A DNA stretch of 21,591 nt. Source: an uncultured Bulleidia sp. (GTDB taxonomy: Bacteria > Bacillota_I > Bacilli_A > Erysipelotrichales > Erysipelotrichaceae). The stretch spans positions 1-21,591 of the forward strand of contig CAKVBD010000037.1 of assembly GCA_934725105.1 (NCBI GenBank), given 5' to 3'. Below, piece after piece: positions 1 to 6,894 of the stretch; within the stretch, counting starts at the first letter, position 1, and each line of letters starts with the position of its first letter. The notes below the pieces were generated by a model that was not told the DNA's origin, ran no database searches, and saw only the letters and a list, made by a program, of their open reading frames with translations. Made by a program: the position numbers and the translations under genes.

Positions 1-38
1 AGGCAAGATTTGCCAGTAATTTCATTACTGGTTTGTGA
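1..38 (+). other. left-edge sequence, possible 3' end of an upstream gene
   Basis: Two forward frames are open at the left edge. One ends at TGA 36-38 and the other at TAA 79-81, inside cysS. Either could be the tail of an upstream gene, but the fragment is too short to recognise. A perfect 8-bp hairpin lies at 13-31 (CCAGTAAT / ATTACTGG, loop TTC). No T-tract follows it, so it is not a normal terminator. I cannot assign a function. Confidence 0.25.
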
Positions 39-61
39 AGGCGGAAAGAAAGGCCGCCTTA

Positions 62-1408
62 ATGGCAAAAAGTATGATTAAACTGTATAACTCAAAAACA
101 TTGAATGTTGAAGAATTCAAACCTATTAAAGAAGGTCATGTAGATATGTATGTTTGTGGACCAACAGTCTATAACTATGCACATATTGGTAATGCTAGAC
201 CAATGGTTGTATTTGATGTGTTGAAACGTTTGTTTGAAGCAGAAGGATATAGTGTTACGTATGTTTCAAACTTTACAGATGTAGATGACAAGATCATCAA
301 CAAAGCAATTGAAGAAAATACAACAGAAGCAGTTATTGCACAAAGATACATTGATGCATATCAGGATGTTAGAAAAATGTTGAATACAGAAGTACCTGAT
401 ATTACACCTAGAGTTACAGAAACAATGGATGGTATTATCAGCTTTATTAAAGAACTTGTTGATAATGGAAGTGCATATGTTTCTGAGAATGGAGATGTGT
501 ATTTTTCTGTAGAAGCTGATCCTAAATATGGTGAAATTTCTCATCAGAGATTAGATCAGTTGGAAGCTGGCGCAAGAATTGAAGTGAATGATGGTAAAAA
601 GAATCCATATGACTTTGCTTTGTGGAAGAAAACAGATAAAGGTATTCAATGGGATTCTCCATGGGGAAAAGGCAGACCTGGATGGCATACGGAATGCGTT
701 GTTATGATTAACCAGAACCTGGGTGAATATATTGATATCCATGGTGGTGGAATGGATTTGAAATTCCCTCATCATGAAAATGAAGCTGCACAACAAGAAT
801 GCACACATCATAATGCATTGGCAAATTTCTGGGTGCATAATGCGATGATTAACATTGATGGCCAGAAGATGAGTAAATCTTTAGGCAATACATTGTGGGC
901 AAAGGACATTGTTGAAAAGTTAGGAACGAACTTGACAAGATGGCTGATGAGTTCTGTTCATTATAGAAAAGAATTGAATTTCTCTGAAGAGACAGTAGAA
1001 ACTGCTAGAAAAGAATTGGATAAAGTATTGAATCCTTTAAGACAGGTTGATATTAAATCACAATTAGCTTCTGTATCTTTTGATGGTTATGACGAAGAAA
1101 GCTATCGTTCGTTCTTGGATCAGCTGGACGATGATTTAAATACACCAAATGCATATACAGTTATTTTTGATACTGTAAAGAAAATCAACCAAGGTTTACG
1201 TACAAAGGAACCAGACTGGAATACAGTGATTGGATTGAGAAATTCTGTAGTGAAGATGCTTTCTGTACTTGGTATCGTTGTGGATAGAGTTGTATTAGAT
1301 GAAGAAGACAAAACTTTATTTACAAAGTGGAATGAAGCAAAGGCAAATAAAGACTGGGATGGTGCGGATCAGTATCGTAATGCTTTGATCGCAAAGGGTT
1401 TAATGTAA
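62..1408 (+). CDS. cysS: cysteine--tRNA ligase
   Basis: Class I cysteinyl-tRNA synthetase: it activates cysteine with ATP and charges tRNA-Cys in the cytoplasm. Seen: the zinc-ligand Cys in VCGPTVY (C32), the HIGH signature as HIGN (residues 41-44), the GWHTECV and HGGGMDLKFPHHENE zinc/substrate motifs, and KMSKS in GQKMSKSLGN. The C-terminal part is a helical DALR-type domain. Length from ATG 62 is 448 aa, near the usual 460-470. Start choice: ATG 62 has a GAAAGG Shine-Dalgarno (48-53) 8 nt upstream. An in-frame GTG at 35 adds nine unusual residues. ATG 74 gives MIKLYNS, which matches typical family N-termini, but has a poor ribosome binding site. The ribosome binding site of ATG 62 lies in the loop of a 7-bp hairpin (38-60). 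The stop overlaps the mrnC start by 1 nt, so the genes are probably co-translated. Confidence 0.97.
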   Translation: MAKSMIKLYNSKTLNVEEFKPIKEGHVDMYVCGPTVYNYAHIGNARPMVVFDVLKRLFEAEGYSVTYVSNFTDVDDKIINKAIEENTTEAVIAQRYIDAYQDVRKMLNTEVPDITPRVTETMDGIISFIKELVDNGSAYVSENGDVYFSVEADPKYGEISHQRLDQLEAGARIEVNDGKKNPYDFALWKKTDKGIQWDSPWGKGRPGWHTECVVMINQNLGEYIDIHGGGMDLKFPHHENEAAQQECTHHNALANFWVHNAMINIDGQKMSKSLGNTLWAKDIVEKLGTNLTRWLMSSVHYRKELNFSEETVETARKELDKVLNPLRQVDIKSQLASVSFDGYDEESYRSFLDQLDDDLNTPNAYTVIFDTVKKINQGLRTKEPDWNTVIGLRNSVVKMLSVLGIVVDRVVLDEEDKTLFTKWNEAKANKDWDGADQYRNALIAKGLM

Positions 1409-1788
1409 TGAATGCAAACAGTTGTTCAGGCAGAACATTAGCATTCCTTGGTGATGCGGTATGGTCATTGATCGTAAGAGAATATTTAATTGAAAATGGC
1501 GAAGGAAAAGGAAAAACATTACAAAAAGACAGCATTGCGATGGTGAGTGCAAAATCGCAGGCGGCTTTCTATGATGCTTTGCATGAAGCTAATATTCTTA
1601 CAGAAGAGGAAGAAGCAGTATTCCATCGTGGCAGAAATGCAAATACGGGTGCAACGCCTAAGAGTACAGATGTACAGACATATCGTATTTCAACTGGTTT
1701 TGAAGCTATTTTTGGCTATTTGCAGTTAGAAGGAAAACAAGAAAGGATACAGGAACTGTTTCAAAAGGTTCTTACATTGAAAAAGTAA
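1408..1788 (+). CDS. mrnC: Mini-ribonuclease 3 (MrnC), 23S rRNA maturation
   Basis: Mini-RNase III is a homodimeric double-strand-specific endonuclease made of an RNase III catalytic domain alone. In Bacillus it trims the ends of precursor 23S rRNA. Seen: the signature LAFLGDAVW (catalytic Asp16), RGRNANTGATPKS in the middle, and the second acidic site in TGFEAIFGYLQL (Glu99). At 126 aa it has no double-stranded RNA-binding domain, as expected. ATG 1408 overlaps the cysS stop as TAATG, so translation is probably coupled. rlmB starts 1 nt after its stop. cysS-mrnC-rlmB order is the same in B. subtilis. Confidence 0.96.
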   Translation: MNANSCSGRTLAFLGDAVWSLIVREYLIENGEGKGKTLQKDSIAMVSAKSQAAFYDALHEANILTEEEEAVFHRGRNANTGATPKSTDVQTYRISTGFEAIFGYLQLEGKQERIQELFQKVLTLKK

Positions 1789-1789
1789 T

Positions 1790-2497
1790 ATGTATATTTA
1801 TGGGAAAAATCCTGTTAGACAGTTATTTCTGGAACATAAAGAAGTGAAAGAAATCATTCTGGCAGTGAATGATAAGGAATTAGAATCTCTTGCACAAAGA
1901 AATCATGTTCGTATTAAAAGAACAGACAAAAAGAATCTGACAAAACTGACAGGCAGTGATAGACACCAAGGTGTTGCAGCAGAAGTGAATGACTACAAGA
2001 CATATTCTTTGGAAGAAATCATGCATGTTGAAAATGGGGAACATGGATTATTGATTCTTTTAGATGAGTTAGAAGATCCGCATAATCTAGGGGCGATTCT
2101 AAGAAGTGCAGATGCTATTGGTGCAACAGGTGTTATTTTCAAGAAAACACATGCGGTTGGCTTGACACCAACAGTAGCGAAAGTTTCTGCAGGTGCCATT
2201 GATACTGTGAAATGTGCAGCAGTTACTAATTTATCTCGTGCAATTGAAACACTTCAGAAAAATGGATGGTGGGTCGTTGGTACAGATATGAACGGTCAGG
2301 ATTATCGTCAATTGAATTATGATTTCAATTGTGTACTCGTTATCGGAAATGAAGGAAAAGGCATTTCTAGATTGATTAGAGAAAAGTGTGATTATGTTGT
2401 AAAGATTCCGATGGTTGGAAAGATTGAATCATTGAATGCTTCTGTATCTGCAGGAGTATTGATGTATGGAATCTTCAATGCAAGAAATCCACTTTGA
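1790..2497 (+). CDS. rlmB: 23S rRNA (guanosine-2'-O-)-methyltransferase RlmB (TrmH/SpoU family)
   Basis: SpoU/TrmH-family enzyme with a knotted SPOUT fold; it uses S-adenosylmethionine to methylate the 2'-OH of a guanosine, the RlmB target being in 23S rRNA. Seen: an N-terminal L30e-like substrate-binding domain (about residues 1-75), then motif 1 with DPHNLGAILRSADA (Asn99, Arg105), motif 2 with GNEGKGIS (Asn187-Glu188-Gly189) and motif 3 with SLNASVSAG (Asn216). Length 235 aa is typical. ATG 1790 is one base after the mrnC stop; its ribosome binding site is weak, so reinitiation after mrnC is likely. The family also methylates tRNA, so the exact target is inferred from synteny. A strong terminator follows. 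Confidence 0.93.
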   Translation: MYIYGKNPVRQLFLEHKEVKEIILAVNDKELESLAQRNHVRIKRTDKKNLTKLTGSDRHQGVAAEVNDYKTYSLEEIMHVENGEHGLLILLDELEDPHNLGAILRSADAIGATGVIFKKTHAVGLTPTVAKVSAGAIDTVKCAAVTNLSRAIETLQKNGWWVVGTDMNGQDYRQLNYDFNCVLVIGNEGKGISRLIREKCDYVVKIPMVGKIESLNASVSAGVLMYGIFNARNPL

Positions 2498-2520
2498 TTT
2501 TCAACAATATAGTGTTTATA

Positions 2521-2555
2521 AAAGGTAGTTTTCCACAGCGAAAACTACCTTTTTT
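2521..2555 (+). terminator. intrinsic terminator after rlmB
   Basis: Perfect 13-bp stem, AAAGGTAGTTTTC (2521-2533) with GAAAACTACCTTT (2540-2552), loop CACAGC, followed by a T-tract. It separates cysS-mrnC-rlmB from sigH. The remaining 2556-2620 sequence is AT-rich and has no convincing promoter; a TTGAAC at 2565-2570 lacks a good -10 partner. Confidence 0.93.
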
Positions 2556-2632
2556 CTATAAAAATTGAACTGCGATACGACACAAATATTTGTTTTTCTT
2601 GTGTGAAAATGCTTATACAAGAGGAAAATGTC

Positions 2633-3256
2633 ATGAACAACACAAATATTTATGAATTGTTATATCTGTATCACTCTGGAAGTTTGATTGCCAGGGAATG
2701 TATTAAAAATGAGATGAATGAGTACTTGAAAATATGGGTGTATAAAAGAACAGGTTATAATTCACATACACAGTCATACAAAGAAGATTTGTACCAGGAA
2801 GCACTTTTAGCGTTATATGAAGCAATGGATTCCTATCGAGATGACAAGAAGGCATCTTTTGTTACCTATACAAAATATCTTGTAGATTGTAAATTAACGA
2901 ATTTCATTACGAGAACGATCCATAATCGAAGTGTTCCTTCAGAATTCGTGATGTCTTTAGATAAGCTGATTGCGGATGAGTGTGAAATGATTGAAACGGT
3001 TGCTACTTCAGATAGTCTTTCCATGCCGGAATACAGACTTGCTTTTATAGAGTGTAAAGAACAAGTGGATAAAGCGTTGGGCTCATTGGATGTAAAAGAA
3101 AAGGATGTATTATATGCGTGGCATGAGGGAATGTCATATGAGGAAGGGTGTGCAAGATTGCATATGAGTCGCAAAACATATGATGGAAAATTGCAGAAGG
3201 TGAAAAAGACAATTCGTAGAGCTTGTGCAATCAATAAAACGCTGCAACGTGTATGA
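2633..3256 (+). CDS. sigH: RNA polymerase sigma factor, SigH/Spo0H type
   Basis: Sigma-70 family protein lacking region 1, of the sigma-H type that directs RNA polymerase to transition-phase and early sporulation promoters in Bacillus. Seen: region 2 at about residues 20-105, including KEDLYQEALLALYEAM and the -10-recognition part up to HNRSVPSE, then VMSLDK as in SigH. Region 4 with a helix-turn-helix lies at about 143-195 (SYEEGCARLHMSRKTYDGKLQKVKK). Start choice: ATG 2633 has GAGGA at 2621-2625; the upstream GTG 2603 would bypass this site. Length is 207 aa. Position between rlmB and rpmG-secE-nusG matches B. subtilis sigH, except that the rae1 (yacP) gene found there is absent. Whether it still serves sporulation is unknown. 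Confidence 0.88.
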   Translation: MNNTNIYELLYLYHSGSLIARECIKNEMNEYLKIWVYKRTGYNSHTQSYKEDLYQEALLALYEAMDSYRDDKKASFVTYTKYLVDCKLTNFITRTIHNRSVPSEFVMSLDKLIADECEMIETVATSDSLSMPEYRLAFIECKEQVDKALGSLDVKEKDVLYAWHEGMSYEEGCARLHMSRKTYDGKLQKVKKTIRRACAINKTLQRV

Positions 3257-3267
3257 AATTAATTGCT

Positions 3268-3296
3268 TTGATTGCTTTGATGTGATAGAGTATTAA
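3268..3296 (+). promoter_or_regulatory. predicted sigma-A promoter for rpmG-secE-nusG
   Basis: TTGATT (3268-3273), a 17-nt spacer and TATTAA (3291-3296), placed 24 nt before the rpmG start. The -35 sits in a tandem direct repeat of ATTGCTTTG (3262-3270 and 3271-3279). Predicted from sequence only. Confidence 0.5.
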
Positions 3297-3319
3297 AGCA
3301 TTTGAAGGAGTTTTTCGTA

Positions 3320-3475
3320 ATGGCAAAAGAAGATAAAGCTATCCTGGCTTGTGAAGTGTGTCTTTGTAGAAATTATACAACACATCGGTCAAAGAAGAAC
3401 AATGGCAAACGATTGGAGCTTAGAAAGTATTGTCCACATTGTGGAAAAGTGACGCTCCATAAGGAAACAAAATAG
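3320..3475 (+). CDS. rpmG: 50S ribosomal protein L33 (zinc-binding form)
   Basis: A 51-residue large-subunit protein near the E site. Translation gives an opening of MAKEDKAILACEVC and an end of HCGKVTLHKETK. Two CxxC pairs (C11/C14 and C38/C41) form the zinc ribbon, so this is the C+ type. ATG 3320 is preceded by GAAGGAG at 3304-3310 (9-nt spacing). The stop TAG sits directly against the AGGAGG of secE, so the two are co-transcribed. L33 ahead of secE-nusG is the standard order in Bacillota. It is too short to be caught by a 60-codon ORF cutoff. Confidence 0.95.
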   Translation: MAKEDKAILACEVCLCRNYTTHRSKKNNGKRLELRKYCPHCGKVTLHKETK

Positions 3476-3486
3476 GAGGTTTCCAT

Positions 3487-3729
3487 ATGACAGATGAAAA
3501 AAAGAAAGTAAATAACCAAAAGAAAGATCATTGGTTTTCATTCAGTGGTATTCGTAAAGAAGCTAAGAGAGTAAGATGGCCACACTGGAAGAGTGATGGA
3601 CAGAATAATCCTGGTATTCTACAGAATTCAGGTGAAGTAATTCTTTTTACTGCTTTTTTCGCAATTTTCTTTGTACTTTGTGAATTTGGCGTAACATTCT
3701 TACTGAAGTTAATTGGTATTGGAGCATAA
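3487..3729 (+). CDS. secE: preprotein translocase subunit SecE
   Basis: Small essential subunit that clamps the SecY channel of the general secretion pathway. Seen: a positively charged cytoplasmic N-terminus, the conserved amphipathic helix IRKEAKRVRWPHW (related to the family's KKVxWPxR motif), and one C-terminal membrane span at about residues 50-78. Length 80 aa matches the short Gram-positive form with a single span. AGGAGG at 3474-3479 lies 7 nt before ATG 3487. nusG starts 4 nt after the stop. Confidence 0.95.
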   Translation: MTDEKKKVNNQKKDHWFSFSGIRKEAKRVRWPHWKSDGQNNPGILQNSGEVILFTAFFAIFFVLCEFGVTFLLKLIGIGA

Positions 3730-3733
3730 GAAT

Positions 3734-4315
3734 ATGACAGAAATGGAAAATGCAAATTTATTAAACGATGAAGAAGTAAAGCGCTGGTATGTTGTAAATA
3801 CATATTCCGGTCATGAAAATCGTGTTAAAGATAATCTTGAAAAGCGTGTTGAATCCATGGGAATTCAGGATTGCTTATTCAGAATCTTAGTTGCTGAAGA
3901 ACCAGAAATTGAAATCAAGGGAAATAAGAAGATTGAAAAGATGCATAATCTTTTCCCTGGCTATGTCTTTGTAGAAATGAAGATGACAGATGAAGCTTGG
4001 TATGTTGTTAGAAACACACCAGGTGTAACTGGATTTATTGGATCTAGTGGTGGCGGTGCAAAGCCATTCCCTGTTTCTCCGGATGAAATGGAATCCATTC
4101 TTAGAAGAATGGGTCAATCTGACAAGAAAGTCATTGTTGATTTTGCAGTTGGTGATACTGTTAAGATCTTGACAGGTCCATTCCAGAATATGGAAGGTAC
4201 TGTTTCTACAATGAATGATCAGACACAGACAGCAGATGTATTGATCAATTTGTTTGGAAGAGAAACACCAGCAACAGATATCAGCTATAACGATATCGAA
4301 AAAGTAGTAGAATAA
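3734..4315 (+). CDS. nusG: transcription termination/antitermination factor NusG
   Basis: NusG binds RNA polymerase, modulates pausing and termination, and couples transcription to translation. Seen: the N-terminal NGN domain starting RWYVVNTYSGHENRV, with the LFPGYVFVEM segment and RNTPGVTGFIG, and a C-terminal KOW domain with FAVGDTVKILTGPFQNMEG (about residues 130-190). Start choice: ATG 3734 has GGAG at 3721-3724. A TTG at 3713 lies inside secE and adds seven non-conserved residues. ATG 3743 has no ribosome binding site. Length is 193 aa. It is the last gene of rpmG-secE-nusG and is followed by a short terminator. Confidence 0.96.
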   Translation: MTEMENANLLNDEEVKRWYVVNTYSGHENRVKDNLEKRVESMGIQDCLFRILVAEEPEIEIKGNKKIEKMHNLFPGYVFVEMKMTDEAWYVVRNTPGVTGFIGSSGGGAKPFPVSPDEMESILRRMGQSDKKVIVDFAVGDTVKILTGPFQNMEGTVSTMNDQTQTADVLINLFGRETPATDISYNDIEKVVE

Positions 4316-4336
4316 GGCACAAATGTGCCTTTTTTT
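4316..4336 (+). terminator. short intrinsic terminator after nusG
   Basis: GGCAC (4316-4320) pairs with GTGCC (4325-4329) across AAAT, followed by seven T residues. The stem is short, so some readthrough into rplK is likely. The rplK promoter begins directly after the T-tract. Confidence 0.75.
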
Positions 4337-4337
4337 C

Positions 4338-4366
4338 TTGACAGAGAAGAAGCGGTGAAGTAGTAT
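4338..4366 (+). promoter_or_regulatory. predicted promoter of rplK-rplA
   Basis: Perfect -35 TTGACA (4338-4343), a 17-nt spacer and a -10 TAGTAT (4361-4366). It sits between the nusG terminator and the structured rplK leader, implying independent expression of L11-L1. Confidence 0.7.
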
Positions 4367-4372
4367 ATTTGA

Positions 4373-4436
4373 GCACATTAGTGCATCTTTTATGTATGCG
4401 TGGGAGAAAGAAGTAAACTTTCGATGACCACTGCAT
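4373..4436 (+). promoter_or_regulatory. structured rplK-rplA leader, probable L1 autoregulatory site
   Basis: After a small hairpin (GCAC 4373-4376 with GTGC 4381-4384), a larger stem can form. ATGC-GTGG (4396-4403) pairs with CCAC-T-GCAT (4428-4436). A GA / GATGA asymmetric internal loop follows, then GAAAG (4406-4410) pairs with CTTTC (4418-4422). Two helices split by an asymmetric GA/GATGA loop are the form of the L1 binding site on 23S rRNA and of L1-controlled mRNA leaders. L1 is encoded by the second gene of this operon, so feedback control is a reasonable inference. It was not tested against a covariance model. Confidence 0.55.
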
Positions 4437-4464
4437 GCGGATTTTCTAAATAGGAGGAAACCAC

Positions 4465-4881
4465 ATGGCAAAGAAAATTACAAAAATTTCTAAGCTTCAG
4501 TTCCCAGCTGGTGGCGCTAAACCAGGTCCAGCTCTAGCTGCAGCAGGAATCAACATGCCTCAGTTCTGTACAGCATTTAATGATCAGACTAAGGACAGAA
4601 AAGGTGATATCGTTCCAGTTATCATCACAGCTTATGAAGACAAGTCTTTCGAATTCGTTCTTAAGACAACTCCAGCAGCAGTTCTTTTAAAGAAGGCTGC
4701 AGGTATCCAGAAGGCTTCTGGTACACCTAACACAGTTAAGGCTGGTAAGATCACACAGGCTCAGTTAAAGGAAATTGCTGAGTACAAGATGCCAGACTTA
4801 AATGCAAATGATGTAGAAGCAGCAATGAAGATTATTGCTGGTACAGCTCGTAACATGGGCATCGTAGTGGAGGGTGAATAA
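4465..4881 (+). CDS. rplK: 50S ribosomal protein L11
   Basis: L11 binds 23S rRNA at the GTPase-associated centre, next to L10 and L7/L12, and is needed for factor function and the stringent response. Seen: the N-terminal domain with the proline-rich segment QFPAGGAKPGPALAAAGIN, where thiostrepton-class antibiotics act, and the C-terminal rRNA-binding domain ending TARNMGIVVEGE. Length 138 aa is slightly below the usual 141. AGGAGG at 4452-4457 lies 7 nt before ATG 4465. rplA starts 2 nt after its stop. It is rich in AAG and GCT codons, as expected for a highly expressed gene. Confidence 0.97.
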   Translation: MAKKITKISKLQFPAGGAKPGPALAAAGINMPQFCTAFNDQTKDRKGDIVPVIITAYEDKSFEFVLKTTPAAVLLKKAAGIQKASGTPNTVKAGKITQAQLKEIAEYKMPDLNANDVEAAMKIIAGTARNMGIVVEGE

Positions 4882-4883
4882 GC

Positions 4884-5561
4884 ATGGCAGGTAAGAAGTA
4901 CGCAGCTGCTCTCTCACAGGTAGATCGCAGCAAAACATATGATTACAAGGAAGCAATCACACTTGCTAAGAAGATTTCTTCCACAAAGTTTGATTCTTCA
5001 ATGGAAGTTTCATTCTTCTTAAATGTAGACCCAAGACAGGCAGACCAGAACATCCGTGGTGCTATGGTACTTCCTAATGGTACAGGTAAGAGCCAGAAGG
5101 TTCTTGTTATCACACAGGGTGCTAAGGAAGAAGAAGCTAAGAATGCTGGTGCTGACTATGTTGGTGGCGCTGACATGCTTGAAAAGATCCAGGGTGGATG
5201 GTTCGACTTCGATATTATCGTAGCTACACCAGACATGATGGGCCAGTTAGGTAAGTTAGGTAGAGTTTTAGGTCCTAAGGGATTAATGCCTAACCCTAAG
5301 ACAGGTACAGTTACAATGAACGTAGCTCAGGCTATCGATGAAATCAAGAAGGGTAAAGTTGAATACCGTGTTGATAAAGATGGTAACGTTAATGTAATGT
5401 TCGGTAAGGTATCCTTTACTGAAGAAGCATTAAACGAAAACTTTAAGGCTCTTTTTGATCAGATCAACAAGGTTAAGCCAAACTCTGTTAAGGGTGCTTA
5501 TATCAAGAAGATCACAGTATCCACAACAATGGGTCCTGGTATCAACGTTACAGTTGAATAA
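4884..5561 (+). CDS. rplA: 50S ribosomal protein L1
   Basis: L1 forms the mobile stalk at the ribosomal E site and is the usual translational repressor of the L11-L1 operon. Seen: an N-terminal KYAAALSQVDRSKTYDYKEA segment and the family signature GRVLGPKGLMPNPKTGTV in the central domain; the end is GPGINVTVE. Length 225 aa is close to the usual 229-235. ATG 4884 is 2 nt after rplK, and GGAGGGTG in the last rplK codons serves as its ribosome binding site. A strong terminator with a UUCG loop follows, so L1 is not read through into rplJ as a simple operon. Confidence 0.97.
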   Translation: MAGKKYAAALSQVDRSKTYDYKEAITLAKKISSTKFDSSMEVSFFLNVDPRQADQNIRGAMVLPNGTGKSQKVLVITQGAKEEEAKNAGADYVGGADMLEKIQGGWFDFDIIVATPDMMGQLGKLGRVLGPKGLMPNPKTGTVTMNVAQAIDEIKKGKVEYRVDKDGNVNVMFGKVSFTEEALNENFKALFDQINKVKPNSVKGAYIKKITVSTTMGPGINVTVE

Positions 5562-5568
5562 TCCAACT

Positions 5569-5595
5569 AAGAGAAACTTCGGTTTCTCTTTTTTT
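5569..5595 (+). terminator. intrinsic terminator after rplA
   Basis: AAGAGAAAC (5569-5577) pairs with GTTTCTCTT (5582-5590) around a UUCG tetraloop, followed by a run of T. It ends the rplK-rplA transcript. Confidence 0.95.
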
Positions 5596-5622
5596 CATGC
5601 TTCTTTCACAGTTATTACATAA

Positions 5623-5734
5623 TTTCAACACATTCCATCAGTAGTATATAAACATCAGATAGAGATATCTGAAATCAGTTTTCATAAAATTTTTCTCCCA
5701 AGAAAAGATCACACTGAAAATGTGTGGTCTTTTT
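5623..5734 (+). ncRNA. possible short orphan transcript between rplA and the M24 peptidase gene
   Basis: A weak promoter-like pair, TTTCAA (5623-5628) and TATATA (5645-5650, 16-nt spacer), is followed by a perfect 7-bp hairpin (TCAGATA 5655-5661 / TATCTGA 5666-5672, loop GAGA). A second terminator then follows: AAAAGATCACAC (5703-5714) with GTGTGGTCTTTT (5722-5733, one G-U pair). The rplA transcript already ends at about 5595, so this terminator needs another transcript to act on, roughly 75-85 nt long. It could be a small RNA, a leader attenuator of the downstream gene, or a backup terminator. No known RNA family was recognised. Confidence 0.35.
5703..5734 (+). terminator. second intrinsic terminator in the rplA-peptidase gap
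   Basis: A 12-bp stem (5703-5714 with 5722-5733, one G-U pair), loop TGAAAAT, with T residues at the end. The distance from the first terminator is about 110 nt. Confidence 0.8.
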
Positions 5735-5746
5735 GATAGAAGTGAC

Positions 5747-5752
5747 TATAAT
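5747..5752 (+). promoter_or_regulatory. predicted -10 element for the M24 peptidase gene
   Basis: A consensus TATAAT at 5747-5752, just after the second terminator. No good -35 hexamer is seen 16-18 nt upstream, where the terminator stem lies. It would give a leader of about 25 nt. Confidence 0.4.
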
Positions 5753-5782
5753 GATAATCAGATTAGTTAGAGGTATTAAACT

Positions 5783-6856
5783 ATGCTAGATGAAAAAAGA
5801 ATGAATCGTGTATTAGAAAAACTAGATACAGATCAAATGCTGATTACAGATCCTTATGCCATTTATTATTTAACTGGAAGATGGATCTTTGCGGGTGAAA
5901 GATTTCTTGGATTATTAATTAAAAAAGGACAAAAACCAATTCTTTATTTGAATGAACTATTCCGTTTTGATGAAGATCTTGGCGTTACAAAGAAAATGAT
6001 TACAGATACCGATTCTGTTGCTGAATTGTTGAAGTGTGATGTTGATCCAAATAAGGCACTTGGTGTTGATAAAACGTTGGCAGCTAGATTCTTGCTGCCT
6101 ATGATTGATGGCGCAATCGCATCAAAATTCATTAATGGTTCTCTTGCGGTAGATCATACAAGAGCGATCAAGGATGAAGAAGAGATTGCTCTATTAAGAG
6201 AAAGCAGCCGTATCAACGATCTTGCGATGACAGAATTTAAAAAGCTTCCAAAAACAGGAATGACTGAAATTGAAATTGCGAATCAAATGCTGGATATTTA
6301 TAAAAAACTTGGTGCAGAAGCATATTCTTTCTCTCCAATTGTTGCGTTTGGTGTGAATGCGGCTGATCCTCATCATATGCCAGATGAAACTGTTCTTCAT
6401 GAAGGTGAAGCAGTGCTGTTTGATGTTGGATGTAAATATCATGAATATTGTTCTGATATGACTAGAACATTCTTTTTTAAAGGCACACCAACAGATGAGC
6501 AGATGAGAATCTATAATCTTGTACGTCAGGCAAATGAGGATGCGGAAGCATATGTAAAGCCTGGTGTTAGACTTTGTGATATTGATTCAAAAGCTAGAGA
6601 TGTTATTACAGCTGGCGGATATGGGAAAGATTTCACACATAGACTTGGTCACTTTATTGGAATTGAAGATCATGAATATGGCGATGTCTCTCAGGGATTT
6701 CAGGATATTGTTGTTCCTGGTAATGTCTTCTCTATTGAACCAGGTATTTATCATAAAGAAACAATGGGCGTTAGAATTGAAGATTTGATTCTTGTGACAG
6801 AAGATGGCCATGAAGTGTTAAATCACTATTCTCATGAATTAGAAATTATTGAGTAA
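5783..6856 (+). CDS. Xaa-Pro peptidase, M24 metallopeptidase family (PepP/PepQ-like)
   Basis: Cytoplasmic two-metal peptidase that removes the residue before proline, or splits X-Pro dipeptides. Seen: an N-terminal creatinase-type domain (about residues 5-130) and a C-terminal pita-bread domain with all five expected metal ligands: Asp214 in LFDVG, Asp225 in SDMTRTF, His290 in RLGHFIG, Glu319 in SIEPGIY and Glu333 in RIEDLI. Length 357 aa fits small bacterial aminopeptidase P / prolidase proteins. ATG 5783 has AGAGGT 8 nt upstream. It is convergent with a proline iminopeptidase gene, so both probably act in proline-peptide use. Aminopeptidase P and prolidase activities cannot be told apart from sequence alone. 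Confidence 0.92.
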   Translation: MLDEKRMNRVLEKLDTDQMLITDPYAIYYLTGRWIFAGERFLGLLIKKGQKPILYLNELFRFDEDLGVTKKMITDTDSVAELLKCDVDPNKALGVDKTLAARFLLPMIDGAIASKFINGSLAVDHTRAIKDEEEIALLRESSRINDLAMTEFKKLPKTGMTEIEIANQMLDIYKKLGAEAYSFSPIVAFGVNAADPHHMPDETVLHEGEAVLFDVGCKYHEYCSDMTRTFFFKGTPTDEQMRIYNLVRQANEDAEAYVKPGVRLCDIDSKARDVITAGGYGKDFTHRLGHFIGIEDHEYGDVSQGFQDIVVPGNVFSIEPGIYHKETMGVRIEDLILVTEDGHEVLNHYSHELEIIE

Positions 6857-6892
6857 AATAAAAGCTTATCCGAGATGATAAGCTTTTATTTT
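6855..6892. terminator. bidirectional terminator shared by the two peptidase genes
   Basis: A stem of up to 16 bp (AATAAAAGCTTATC 6857-6870 with GATAAGCTTTTATT 6877-6890, extended by AA/TT) around CGAGAT. T-rich flanks on both strands let it stop both the M24 gene and the minus-strand pip gene, whose stop codon lies at 6895-6897. Confidence 0.92.
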
Positions 6893-6894
6893 AG

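Noticed and set aside
1..61. T-box leader for cysS
   Set aside because: No T-box consensus or antiterminator bulge is visible, and neither hairpin is followed by a T-tract. Only 61 nt are available, so a leader further left cannot be excluded.
1276..1284. DnaA-box-like TGTGGATAG in cysS
   Set aside because: One mismatch to consensus and inside a coding sequence; such 8-of-9 matches are expected by chance.
3887..4471. 194-codon minus-strand ORF opposite nusG
   Set aside because: It is a shadow of nusG and the rplK leader: Cys/His/Phe-rich, no motif, overlapping a certain gene and regulatory elements.
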